The translations under genes and the position numbers were made by a program. Source: Candidatus Tepidiaquacellales bacterium OLB4/UTCHB1 (GTDB lineage Bacteria > Bacteroidota > Ignavibacteria > Tepidaquicellales > Tepidaquicellaceae). Taken from it: DNA of 64,000 nt. Below the pieces are notes generated by a model. It made no database searches and was not told the DNA's origin. It was given only the letters and a program-made list of their open reading frames with translations. Shown here one piece after another: positions 18,130-27,523 of the stretch (within the stretch, counting starts at the first letter, position 1; each line of letters opens with the position of its first letter). The DNA lies in contig MWSW01000007.1 of NCBI GenBank assembly GCA_002050165.1, positions 1-64,000 of the forward strand, read 5' to 3'.

Positions 18130-19025
18130 AAATGAAATACTTTGCGATTTTGTTAACGTTACTTTTAGTTGCCTGCAATGATCCGGTTGAAAAAAAAAGC
18201 TCGGGTAGGATCAAAGCGGTTTCTACTATTACTATTATTAATGATATGGTGAAATTTATAGGGGGCGATAAAGTTGAAGCTGTTAGTATTTGTGCAATTG
18301 GAAGGGATCCGCATACGTATGTTCCAAAACCTTCCGATCCTCGTGAAATTGCAACGTCTGATATAGTGTTTATAAACGGATTAGGGCTTGAACACTGGAT
18401 CGAGCAGATGATAGTAAACGCGGGCGGTGAGCGACCCGTAATTACAGTTTCAAAAGGAATTGAACCACTGTACGATGATGCGGGTTACGGTGATCCGGAT
18501 CCACATGCATGGTTTGACCTGAACCGGGTGAAAACTTACGCAAGGAATATTACCAACGGATTAATCTCCGTTGACCCTGTTAACAAAAGTTATTACGAAG
18601 AAAATCTCAAAAAATACATTGCGGAAATTAATCACGTTGATTCGGAGTCAAAAGAATTAATTGCAAAAATTGACACGGGTTCAAGAGTTTTAATTACCTC
18701 ACATGATGCTTTCCGGTATTTTGGCAAGGCTTACGGAATGGAAGTTTACGCCCTTCAGGGAATTTCAACTGAAGCTAAACCAAGAACTGAAGATATAAAG
18801 AAAATTATTGATCTGATAAAAGAAAGAAATATAAAAGCAGTTTTCATTGAAACTACAGTAAACCCTGCCTTAATAAAGCAGATTACACAAGAAACCGGTG
18901 CGGTTATAGGCGGTACTTTATATTCAGATTCAATAGGTGAACCGGGTAGCGAAGGTGATACTTTTTTAAAAGCATTTCAAACTAATGTAAACACTATAAC
19001 CGAATCTTTAAAGTATAACAATTGA
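18126..19025 (+). CDS. Metal ABC transporter substrate-binding lipoprotein (ZnuA/TroA/MntA-type)
   Basis: A 299-residue cluster A-I binding protein. The lipobox is LLVAC (Cys about 17), so the mature protein is anchored by lipid in the periplasmic space. Metal-ligand candidates are His in GRDPHTYVP, His in DPHAWFD, His in TSHDAFRYF and an acidic residue near GGTLYSDS, matching TroA/MntC-type sites. It lacks the His-rich loop of ZnuA, which leans towards Mn or Fe rather than Zn, though this is only a tendency. Its start overlaps the regulator stop (ATGA). Confidence 0.93.
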   Translation: MKMKYFAILLTLLLVACNDPVEKKSSGRIKAVSTITIINDMVKFIGGDKVEAVSICAIGRDPHTYVPKPSDPREIATSDIVFINGLGLEHWIEQMIVNAGGERPVITVSKGIEPLYDDAGYGDPDPHAWFDLNRVKTYARNITNGLISVDPVNKSYYEENLKKYIAEINHVDSESKELIAKIDTGSRVLITSHDAFRYFGKAYGMEVYALQGISTEAKPRTEDIKKIIDLIKERNIKAVFIETTVNPALIKQITQETGAVIGGTLYSDSIGEPGSEGDTFLKAFQTNVNTITESLKYNN

Positions 19026-19810
19026 TGAAGACAATAATTCTTAAATCCACCGAGGAAATTGAAATAATGCGGGAGAATGCGTTATTGGTATCGAGAACTT
19101 TAGGCATGCTCGCGAAACATTTAATACCAGGAGTGACTACATTGCAACTCGATAAGTTAGCGGCAGAATTCCTCGGCGATTATGGCGCAGTTTCTTCTTT
19201 TCTTGGTTATCACGGATATCCAAATTCAATCTGTACTTCAGTAAATGAACAGGTTGTACACGGAATTCCAAATAACCGTCCGCTTAAAGACGGGGACATT
19301 ATTTCGATTGATTGCGGGGCATACAAAAATGGCTATCATGGCGACCATGCATATACGTTTGAAGTCGGTGAAGTGGCACCTGAAACAAAAAAATTGCTTA
19401 AAGTAACCAAAGAATGTTTATACAAAGGAATTGAGCAATTCAAAAAAGGAAATAAAATCGGCGACATCGGATATACAATACAGTCTCACGCTGAATCTCA
19501 CGGATACGGTGTAGTCAGAGAGTTAATTGGACATGGGATTGGCAGGGAAATGCACGAACCACCTGAAGTCCCGAACTTTGGACTCCCGCGAAAAGGTACT
19601 AAACTTAAAAACGGGATGGTAGTTGCAATTGAACCAATGATTAATATGGGTACAAAAGATGTCCTGCACCTCAATGACGGGTGGACAATTATTACGCGAG
19701 ACGGGAAACCTTCGGCACATTTTGAACACGATGTAGCTTTAGTCAACGGAGTACCGGATATTCTTTCAACTTTCGATTACATTGAAAAAGATTTACCATT
19801 TGAAAAATGA
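19025..19810 (+). CDS. map: Methionine aminopeptidase, type I
   Basis: A 261-residue enzyme that removes the initiator methionine from new proteins. The metal ligands of the pita-bread fold are visible: Asp in SIDCGAY, Asp in HGDHAYT, His in GHGIGREMHEPP, Glu in AIEPMIN and Glu in HFEHDVAL. It begins at ATG 19025, which overlaps the upstream stop as TGATG; a TTG one codon earlier is also possible. Its own stop overlaps the ATPase start. It sits inside a metal-uptake operon, an unusual place for map, and is itself a Mn/Fe/Co enzyme. Confidence 0.95.
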   Translation: MKTIILKSTEEIEIMRENALLVSRTLGMLAKHLIPGVTTLQLDKLAAEFLGDYGAVSSFLGYHGYPNSICTSVNEQVVHGIPNNRPLKDGDIISIDCGAYKNGYHGDHAYTFEVGEVAPETKKLLKVTKECLYKGIEQFKKGNKIGDIGYTIQSHAESHGYGVVRELIGHGIGREMHEPPEVPNFGLPRKGTKLKNGMVVAIEPMINMGTKDVLHLNDGWTIITRDGKPSAHFEHDVALVNGVPDILSTFDYIEKDLPFEK

Positions 19811-20550
19811 TTGCAATCAGCGCAAAAAATCTTACGGTATCGTACAATCGCAAACCTGCCATAAAGGGAATTAACCTGAATATTAAAAGCGGGCGTGTTA
19901 TCGGAATAGTGGGACCGAACGGAGCAGGGAAGTCAACCCTCATGAAGGCCATGCTCGGATTACTACCTGTTGATACAGGCGAAGTGAAATTTTTCGATAA
20001 ACCGATAGATTCCTGCAGGAAGAAAATATCGTACATTCCCCAACGGGAACAATTCGATTGGGATTTTCCGATAAATGTTACTGAGCTTGTTATGATGGGG
20101 CGATATGCACATATTGCGAGATTTGGATTTCCGAATAATAATGATAAACAAATAGTAAACCGCGCATTGGAAAAAGTCGGAATGTACGATTACCGCAAAC
20201 GACAAATCCGGTTCCTCTCGGGTGGACAGCAACAAAGGATTTTTTTGGCGAGGTCACTTGCACAGGAAAGTGAAATTTATTTTATGGATGAACCGTTCGT
20301 CGGCGTTGATGCAAAAACCGAAATGGCGATTTTTGAACTACTGAAGGAATTGCGTGAAGCTGGTAAAACAATATTGGTTGTCCATCACGATCTCGCAAAA
20401 GTTAAAGATTATTTCGACAATTTGATCCTTATTAACCAGACACTGATTGCATACGGAGAAACTAACGATATTTTTACTCGTGAAAATATTGAACGTGCTT
20501 ACGGTGGAAAACTTACCATACTACAGAAAACAGAGGAGCTTGTAAATTGA
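19807..20550 (+). CDS. Metal ABC transporter ATP-binding protein (MntB/TroB/ZnuC-type)
   Basis: A 247-residue ABC ATPase. Walker A GPNGAGKST (about 37-45), Q-loop IPQREQFDW, signature LSGGQQQR, Walker B IYFMDEPF and the switch His in VVHHD are all present. It supplies energy to the uptake system formed with the flanking binding protein and permease. Its ATG overlaps the map stop; the permease starts 12 bases after its end. Confidence 0.96.
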   Translation: MIAISAKNLTVSYNRKPAIKGINLNIKSGRVIGIVGPNGAGKSTLMKAMLGLLPVDTGEVKFFDKPIDSCRKKISYIPQREQFDWDFPINVTELVMMGRYAHIARFGFPNNNDKQIVNRALEKVGMYDYRKRQIRFLSGGQQQRIFLARSLAQESEIYFMDEPFVGVDAKTEMAIFELLKELREAGKTILVVHHDLAKVKDYFDNLILINQTLIAYGETNDIFTRENIERAYGGKLTILQKTEELVN

Positions 20551-20562
20551 AAGAAACTGGCT

Positions 20563-21828
20563 ATGGGATTTTTAACTGAGCCAATCGGATATGAGTTTTT
20601 TCAACGCGCGCTTATAGCCTCGTTGCTGATAGGTATCAGTTGCGGTCTTATCGGAACTTTCATCATGTTGAGGAGGCTCTCTTTAATGGGCGATGCGCTT
20701 TCGCATGCGGTTTTACCGGGTGTTGTTATCGGATTTATGCTGGGTGGGAAAAATGAATTAATGTTGTTTTTAGGGGCGTTGACCTCGGGGATTGTTACCG
20801 CGATTTTAATCAGTTTCGTTGAAAGAAATTCTAAAATTAAGGAAGATACTTCTATCGGAATTATTTTTACCGGGGCGTTTGCGCTTGGCATCCTTCTGGT
20901 TTCGCAACTGAAGAATGTTCATATTGACCTTTCATCTTATCTTTTTGGCGACGTGCTTGGCGTATCAAATGGTGATATCATTATGTCCGGAATTATTACT
21001 TTTATCATCATTCTATCCGTGATATTGTTCTACAAACAACTCATGATAACCTCCTTTGACCCGACACTTGCTTCGGTAATGGGGATATCGGTTGCTGTCA
21101 TTCATTATTTCTTAATGATGCTTTTGTCAATGTCAATCGTTACAGGCTTACAATCAGTAGGGGTAATACTTATCATCGCCATGCTCATAACCCCACCAGC
21201 TACGGCTTACCTGCTGTCATATAAAATGAAAACCATATTAATACTTTCCGTTTTCTTTGGTGTGCTATCAGCAATAATCGGGTTATACCTTTCCTATTAT
21301 TTTAATTTTGCCTCAGGAGCTTCGATAGTATTGACCGCGGTTGCATTTTTTATTGTTACTTTTTTATGTTCACCGAAAGAAGGAATTATTGTGAAGAAAA
21401 TTAAACGGGCGGCGCTTTCACAAGTAGCCTTGAGAGAAGATGTAATGAAATATATATATCATTTGCAAAATGAACTTTCGTTTACCGGAATCAAGAGCAG
21501 GTTTATGAGTGAAAATAAAATTTCAAGACGAAAGTTTGATGAAACAGTTTCTTCTTTGGTACAAAAGAAATTAGCCAAACTTAACGATAATAAATTGACT
21601 TTGACAGATGAGGGAAATCTAATCGCAGAAAAAATTATACGGTCACACAGGCTTTGGGAAACTTATGTGACCGAAAAGGGAATTTTAAATTCAAATGATA
21701 TTCACCAGGATGCGGAGAAATATGAACATATTCTGACCGATGAGCTTATCGAAGAACTTGATGAAGAACTTGGAAAACCAGACAAAGATCCGCACGGCTC
21801 GGAAATCCCAAGGGGAAAAGCGCGTTAA
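20563..21828 (+). CDS. Metal ABC transporter permease fused to a DtxR-like metal-sensing region
   Basis: A 421-residue protein in two parts. Residues 1-270 form an ABC-3 family permease (TroC/MntC/ZnuB) with about eight membrane segments and the conserved LMGDALSHAVLPG and LLIAMLITPPATAYLL-like stretches. Residues about 287-421 form a DtxR/MntR-like region: a winged-helix part (VMKYIYHL...LTDEG) and a dimerisation/metal-binding part with SHRLWE (His362), HQDAEKYEH (Glu385, Glu388, His389) and DPHGSEIPRG. No FeoA-like domain is present. Related fusions are known in sequence databases, but what the tail does is not well described. It may gate transport by cytoplasmic metal level. Last gene of the operon. 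Confidence 0.92.
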   Translation: MGFLTEPIGYEFFQRALIASLLIGISCGLIGTFIMLRRLSLMGDALSHAVLPGVVIGFMLGGKNELMLFLGALTSGIVTAILISFVERNSKIKEDTSIGIIFTGAFALGILLVSQLKNVHIDLSSYLFGDVLGVSNGDIIMSGIITFIIILSVILFYKQLMITSFDPTLASVMGISVAVIHYFLMMLLSMSIVTGLQSVGVILIIAMLITPPATAYLLSYKMKTILILSVFFGVLSAIIGLYLSYYFNFASGASIVLTAVAFFIVTFLCSPKEGIIVKKIKRAALSQVALREDVMKYIYHLQNELSFTGIKSRFMSENKISRRKFDETVSSLVQKKLAKLNDNKLTLTDEGNLIAEKIIRSHRLWETYVTEKGILNSNDIHQDAEKYEHILTDELIEELDEELGKPDKDPHGSEIPRGKAR

Positions 21829-21918
21829 AACAGTTTATATAATTTTTGAAATAATTTAACCGCTACGGATTCTTAAAATTAACACTGAACAACGAAAAAA
21901 TTAATTGTAACGGTAAAC

Positions 21919-23481
21919 TCACTTCAGCAGTACCATCCGCTTAACGCTCACAAATTCACCGGCTTCAATTCTGTAATAATAAATCCCGCTTGAAAGGTTC
22001 GATGCATTGAACTCAACCTCGTAACTGCCTGGTTTCAGAATTTCATTTGTCAGAACCGATACTTTCTTTCCGGTTATATCGTAAATGGAGAGCTTAACAT
22101 TACCCGCTTTCACTATATCAAACCTGATGTTGGTTATCGGATTAAACGGATTGGGGTAATTCTGGAGGAGGTTGAATCCTTCGGGAGTAACTTCGCTTAT
22201 TTTGTTAACTGATGTTGAGAAATCAATTATTGCTGTCCAGATACTGGAATTACTTCCTTCCATTCTTGTCCATATTGGTCTGACTACTCCGTCAATTGCG
22301 GAGATATTTGAATAGTCGCCAAAGAAACCTGCTACAGGAAGAAAAGGTGTGGCGCTGATTGGAATATTTTCAAAAGTTTCTCCACCATCGGTTGAGCGCG
22401 CTATGAAAACGTCAGTTTGATTATTCGAATACGAACGTCTGTCGTAAAAAATGAAATAAATCACACCGGTTTTTTGGTCAACCGTCATCCATGTCAGGAA
22501 CTGGTGCTTACCCGGGGGGTCGTTATTAACGCGCTTAGCCTGAGACCATGTGCTGCCACCGTCGGTAGATTTCATAAACCATATATCCGTGTCGTCCGTA
22601 CCGTTTCGTTGATCCGACCAATTGATGTAAATATTACCGTTGAATTGACCACCACTGAGGTCGCATGCAGTTACCGGGAACCCGTTGCACCTTGAGATAC
22701 CGGGGATTAAAAAATCCCAACCACCGGGCTGGTCAGTTAAGTACATCGGCTCATTTAACCAGGTTACACCACCATCTGTAGATTTATTGAAAAAAATACC
22801 GAATTGAGAATTCCTTATAAGCGGACCCGACCATGAAACGTAAATTTCACCGTTAGGACCGATAGAGGGAACAGCGCCTTCAACAGTGTTATCTTCGTCC
22901 ACACAGTCACCACCGAGTTTATCTAATCTCATTACATTAACCCATGATTCGCCGGAATCGGTTGACTTCGCAAATAAAATTCTGCTTGTATCATTAGAAC
23001 CGGGACTCCCGTATGAATCAAACTCAGTCCATGTTACATAAATATTGTTTGTTGCAGGATCTACTACAGCCCATTCTTTATCCTGATTTTTTTGCGGGTG
23101 CAGATAAGTATAAGATCCCGGCTCGTTCCATGAAAAACCTACGTTTGTGCTTTTTTGACAAACTATCCTGTCAATCCAGCTACCTGCCGGAGGGTTTGAT
23201 AGGTGAAAGTAATAAAATACTTCATTGGTATCTACAATTATACACGGATCACCCCAGACGCCGTAAACCGATGAAGTAAGTATCGAAGTTGTCCATGTTA
23301 AACCACCGTCAGTTGATCTGTAAACTTTATTTATATTAGCACCGGCAACAATCTGGTACGGATTTTTCGGATTTATACATATCGAGGGTTCATTCGGATT
23401 TGAAAGGCTGCTAATCATAACATTTTGGTATTGAGCATACGAGCTTGCTGAAAGGATCAAAAAAATGAAGAAGATTTTCAT
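21919..23481 (-). CDS. Secreted BNR-repeat (sialidase-like propeller) protein with T9SS sorting domain
   Basis: A 520-residue protein with a signal peptide (about 1-16, FFIFLILSASSYAQ). Several BNR/Asp-box repeats are visible: STDGGLTW, STDSGESW, STDGGVTW, STDGGSTW and STDGGETF, which build a six-bladed propeller. The C-terminal 85 residues are a T9SS domain with NYPNPFNP. I do not see the arginine triad of true sialidases clearly, so enzymatic activity is uncertain; it may be a surface or adhesion propeller. It faces the metal operon convergently. Confidence 0.88.
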   Translation of the reverse strand: MKIFFIFLILSASSYAQYQNVMISSLSNPNEPSICINPKNPYQIVAGANINKVYRSTDGGLTWTTSILTSSVYGVWGDPCIIVDTNEVFYYFHLSNPPAGSWIDRIVCQKSTNVGFSWNEPGSYTYLHPQKNQDKEWAVVDPATNNIYVTWTEFDSYGSPGSNDTSRILFAKSTDSGESWVNVMRLDKLGGDCVDEDNTVEGAVPSIGPNGEIYVSWSGPLIRNSQFGIFFNKSTDGGVTWLNEPMYLTDQPGGWDFLIPGISRCNGFPVTACDLSGGQFNGNIYINWSDQRNGTDDTDIWFMKSTDGGSTWSQAKRVNNDPPGKHQFLTWMTVDQKTGVIYFIFYDRRSYSNNQTDVFIARSTDGGETFENIPISATPFLPVAGFFGDYSNISAIDGVVRPIWTRMEGSNSSIWTAIIDFSTSVNKISEVTPEGFNLLQNYPNPFNPITNIRFDIVKAGNVKLSIYDITGKKVSVLTNEILKPGSYEVEFNASNLSSGIYYYRIEAGEFVSVKRMVLLK

Positions 23482-23957
23482 AAAGTATTTTATTTTTTTA
23501 AAGAGAAAATTTTAATCTCATCCGGATTTTTATATATAATGCTAAACGGTAAATCAAGTTAATTAAATTTGAAACCGCAGCGGTTGACCAACATACTTGA
23601 TATATAAAAAATGATTAGCAACTAAACTTTACGTTTCATCTTTTGTAATCTGTGTTTAGTCAATACTGGTTTACCTGAATTAAACAATTAAAACCCGGAA
23701 AGGCAAAGTTTCACTAACTTAATACAAGTATAGTGAAATTCATTCTTATCTGAAATGTTAGATGTAACTCCCGGGATTAAATTTTTCCCGAGTTATATAT
23801 TCATAACGGAGTTAAAAATATTATTGAACTATTATCGCTGATTAAGTATTGTTCAACAAGCAATCCGGATTTGCTGCTGTAACTTACCTCTTGATTAAAC
23901 GCTGCACACTGTATATTTCTTACTTTTTACTGAAAACAACATGGATTAATTTTAAAT
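23482..23957. other. Gene-free stretch with one weak hairpin
   Basis: 476 bases without a credible gene, between the divergently oriented BNR protein gene and plsC. It is AT-rich and should carry both promoters. A bulged hairpin (AACTCCCGGGA with TCCCGAGTT, 23766-23794) is the only clear structure. A 64-codon open frame at 23849-24043 overlaps plsC and has no recognisable content. Confidence 0.5.
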
Positions 23958-24644
23958 ATGTTGACGTATGTGAAATCATTTTTGATCGCAATTCATGCAA
24001 TTTTGATTGCGGTTTTAACCATAATAGTCGGTCCATTCGATAGTCGCGGCAAGGCAGTTCACATTCTCTCGAAAGTATTTTCAAAGTGGATATTGTTTAT
24101 TGCAGGTGTTAAGTTAAAAATTGAGGGGAAAGAGAACCTTGATAAACATGCAAACTATATTTTCATCTCAAATCACCAGAGCTACTTTGACATTCCCGTT
24201 CTTATGCAAGCGATACCGAACGTAGTGCGGTTTATTTACAAAGACACAATTACAAAAATCCCAATCTTCGGGTGGGGAATGTATCTCGGCGGATATATAC
24301 CAATCAGTCGTGAAAATCCGCGGGAGGCAATCAAGAGTCTGAAGTACGCTGCTGAAAGGGTGAACAAGGGCATTTCAGTTGTGATTTTTCCTGAAGGAAC
24401 ACGGAGTACAGATGGCACATTAGGAGACTTCAAACGCGGTGCGTTCATGCTCGCTGATTTTGCAAAGGTGCAACTTGTCCCGGTTGCAATTTCCGGTTCG
24501 ATAGATATTATGTCGAGAACAAAGTTTAAAATTAAAAGCGGAGATGTCACCGTGAAATTTGCAAATCCGGTTGAATACAGCAAAGATAAAGACTTGCTCG
24601 AAAGAATTAAGACTAAGATAGACTCCATGCTGCAAAAAGATTAA
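23958..24644 (+). CDS. plsC: 1-acyl-sn-glycerol-3-phosphate acyltransferase
   Basis: A 228-residue membrane-associated acyltransferase that makes phosphatidic acid from lysophosphatidic acid. The N-terminal hydrophobic segment spans about 8-26. The catalytic NHQSYFD motif (HX4D, His73, Asp78) and the substrate-binding FPEGTRS motif (about 144-150) are both intact, as is GGYIPISR. Length is normal for the family. It is monocistronic as far as can be seen; gatC follows after 174 bases. Confidence 0.93.
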   Translation: MLTYVKSFLIAIHAILIAVLTIIVGPFDSRGKAVHILSKVFSKWILFIAGVKLKIEGKENLDKHANYIFISNHQSYFDIPVLMQAIPNVVRFIYKDTITKIPIFGWGMYLGGYIPISRENPREAIKSLKYAAERVNKGISVVIFPEGTRSTDGTLGDFKRGAFMLADFAKVQLVPVAISGSIDIMSRTKFKIKSGDVTVKFANPVEYSKDKDLLERIKTKIDSMLQKD

Positions 24645-24709
24645 GTCGTTGAGGTCTTGCAAAGCAACCTTTCTTCTTTAACTAATATTACTATACTTAA
24701 TTGCTGTAT

Positions 24710-24752
24710 CAACCCTGTAATTTGAGAATTCAAATCCCAATTTGCAGGGTTG
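24710..24752 (+). other. Nested hairpin between plsC and gatC
   Basis: CAACCCTG at 24710-24717 pairs with CAGGGTTG at 24745-24752. The loop itself contains a smaller hairpin, TTTGA-GAAT-TCAAA. No T run follows, so it is not a standard intrinsic terminator. It may protect the plsC 3' end or lie in a leader of gatC. Confidence 0.4.
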
Positions 24753-24818
24753 GAAAACAGATAAAAAATTGAATCATTTATAAACCGCACGAATTTTATC
24801 TTTATCTAAAATATTAAT

Positions 24819-25109
24819 ATGGCAGTTACAATCAAAGACGTAGAAGACATCGCAGTCCTTGCAAAGTTAAGATTCTCGGAAGACGAGAAACAGAAACTGC
24901 AAAAGGATATGAATAAAATCCTCGAATACATAGACGAATTAAATGAACTTGACCTAACAAACGTAGAGCCACTAGAAAATATCAACGACACTGAAAACGT
25001 TGTCCGCAAAGATGAGGCAGAGCCATGGCTTACAACAGAAGAAGCGTTAAGTAATGCACCGGACAAAACCGGTCGTTATTTTAAAGTCCCGAAAGTTCTC
25101 GACAAGTGA
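24819..25109 (+). CDS. gatC: Asp-tRNA(Asn)/Glu-tRNA(Gln) amidotransferase subunit C
   Basis: A 96-residue GatC, the small subunit that braces GatA and GatB in the enzyme converting misacylated Glu-tRNA(Gln) and Asp-tRNA(Asn). The N-terminus (VEDIAVLAKLRFSEDE) and C-terminus (APDKTGRYFKVPKVL) are characteristic. gatA is about 19 kb away in this window and gatB is not present, so the subunit genes are scattered. Its TGA overlaps the GTG start of kdsB. Confidence 0.95.
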   Translation: MAVTIKDVEDIAVLAKLRFSEDEKQKLQKDMNKILEYIDELNELDLTNVEPLENINDTENVVRKDEAEPWLTTEEALSNAPDKTGRYFKVPKVLDK

Positions 25110-25810
25110 AAACCGTTGCTGTCATTCCCGCACGTTACGGGTCAACACGCCTACCAGGAAAGCCACTCATTGAGATTAACGGTATTCCAATGATAGTAAG
25201 GGTTTGCAGTCAAGTATCAAAAGCAAAACTCGTTGATGAGATTATCGTTGCTACTGATGATAAAAGAATTGTAGCGGTGGTTAAAGACGCGGGATTCAAT
25301 GCGGTAATGACTTCACGGAAACACAAGTCTGGTTCGGACAGGATTGCGGAGGTTGCCGGAAAGCTTAAGTGTGATATAGTCGTGAACGTTCAGGGTGACG
25401 AGCCGTTCATCCCACCACAGAATATTGACAAAGCAATCAAAGCTTTACAAGACGACAAGTCTGCTGTTGTATCTACACTTTGTATGAAGTTCAAATCGAA
25501 TAAAGATGCAGCCGATCCTAATAAGGTAAAAGTTGTAATTGACAAAAACGGAAACGCGATTTATTTCTCACGAAGTATTATCCCTTTCAATAGATCTTCA
25601 AAAAAAATAAATTATTTTAAACATATCGGGCTTTATATATTCAGGAAATCATTTCTATTGAAGTTCACAAATTTTAAATCCTCACCGCTTGAAATTGCTG
25701 AATCATTGGAGCAGTTAAGGATTCTGGAGAATGGTTATAAGATCAAAGTCGTAGAGGTTAGAAAAGATTCTATTTCAATTGATACGAAAGAAGATTTAAG
25801 AAGGCTTTAA
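25106..25810 (+). CDS. kdsB: 3-deoxy-manno-octulosonate cytidylyltransferase
   Basis: A 234-residue enzyme that activates Kdo as CMP-Kdo for lipid A-core synthesis in the cytoplasm. The nucleotide-binding signature IPARYGSTRLPGKPL lies at 6-20, followed by VATDD, GSDRIAEV and VNVQGDEPFI. Length is slightly short for the family (usually about 245-255). The GTG start overlaps the gatC stop by four bases (GTGA). Its presence supports a Gram-negative, LPS-bearing cell. Confidence 0.95.
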   Translation: MKTVAVIPARYGSTRLPGKPLIEINGIPMIVRVCSQVSKAKLVDEIIVATDDKRIVAVVKDAGFNAVMTSRKHKSGSDRIAEVAGKLKCDIVVNVQGDEPFIPPQNIDKAIKALQDDKSAVVSTLCMKFKSNKDAADPNKVKVVIDKNGNAIYFSRSIIPFNRSSKKINYFKHIGLYIFRKSFLLKFTNFKSSPLEIAESLEQLRILENGYKIKVVEVRKDSISIDTKEDLRRL

Positions 25811-25852
25811 AACACCTAATCGTATAATCTGCGTTTCAATTTAATATCATAA

Positions 25853-27517
<1,665 letters not shown>

Positions 27518-27523
27518 ACATCT

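Noticed and set aside
22417-22695. Antisense frames inside the large T9SS genes as separate genes
   Set aside because: They are reverse-frame shadows of beta-propeller and protease genes without start context or recognisable products.
23849-24043. Small open frame overlapping the 5' end of plsC
   Set aside because: No recognisable protein content, and it overlaps a clear gene in another frame.
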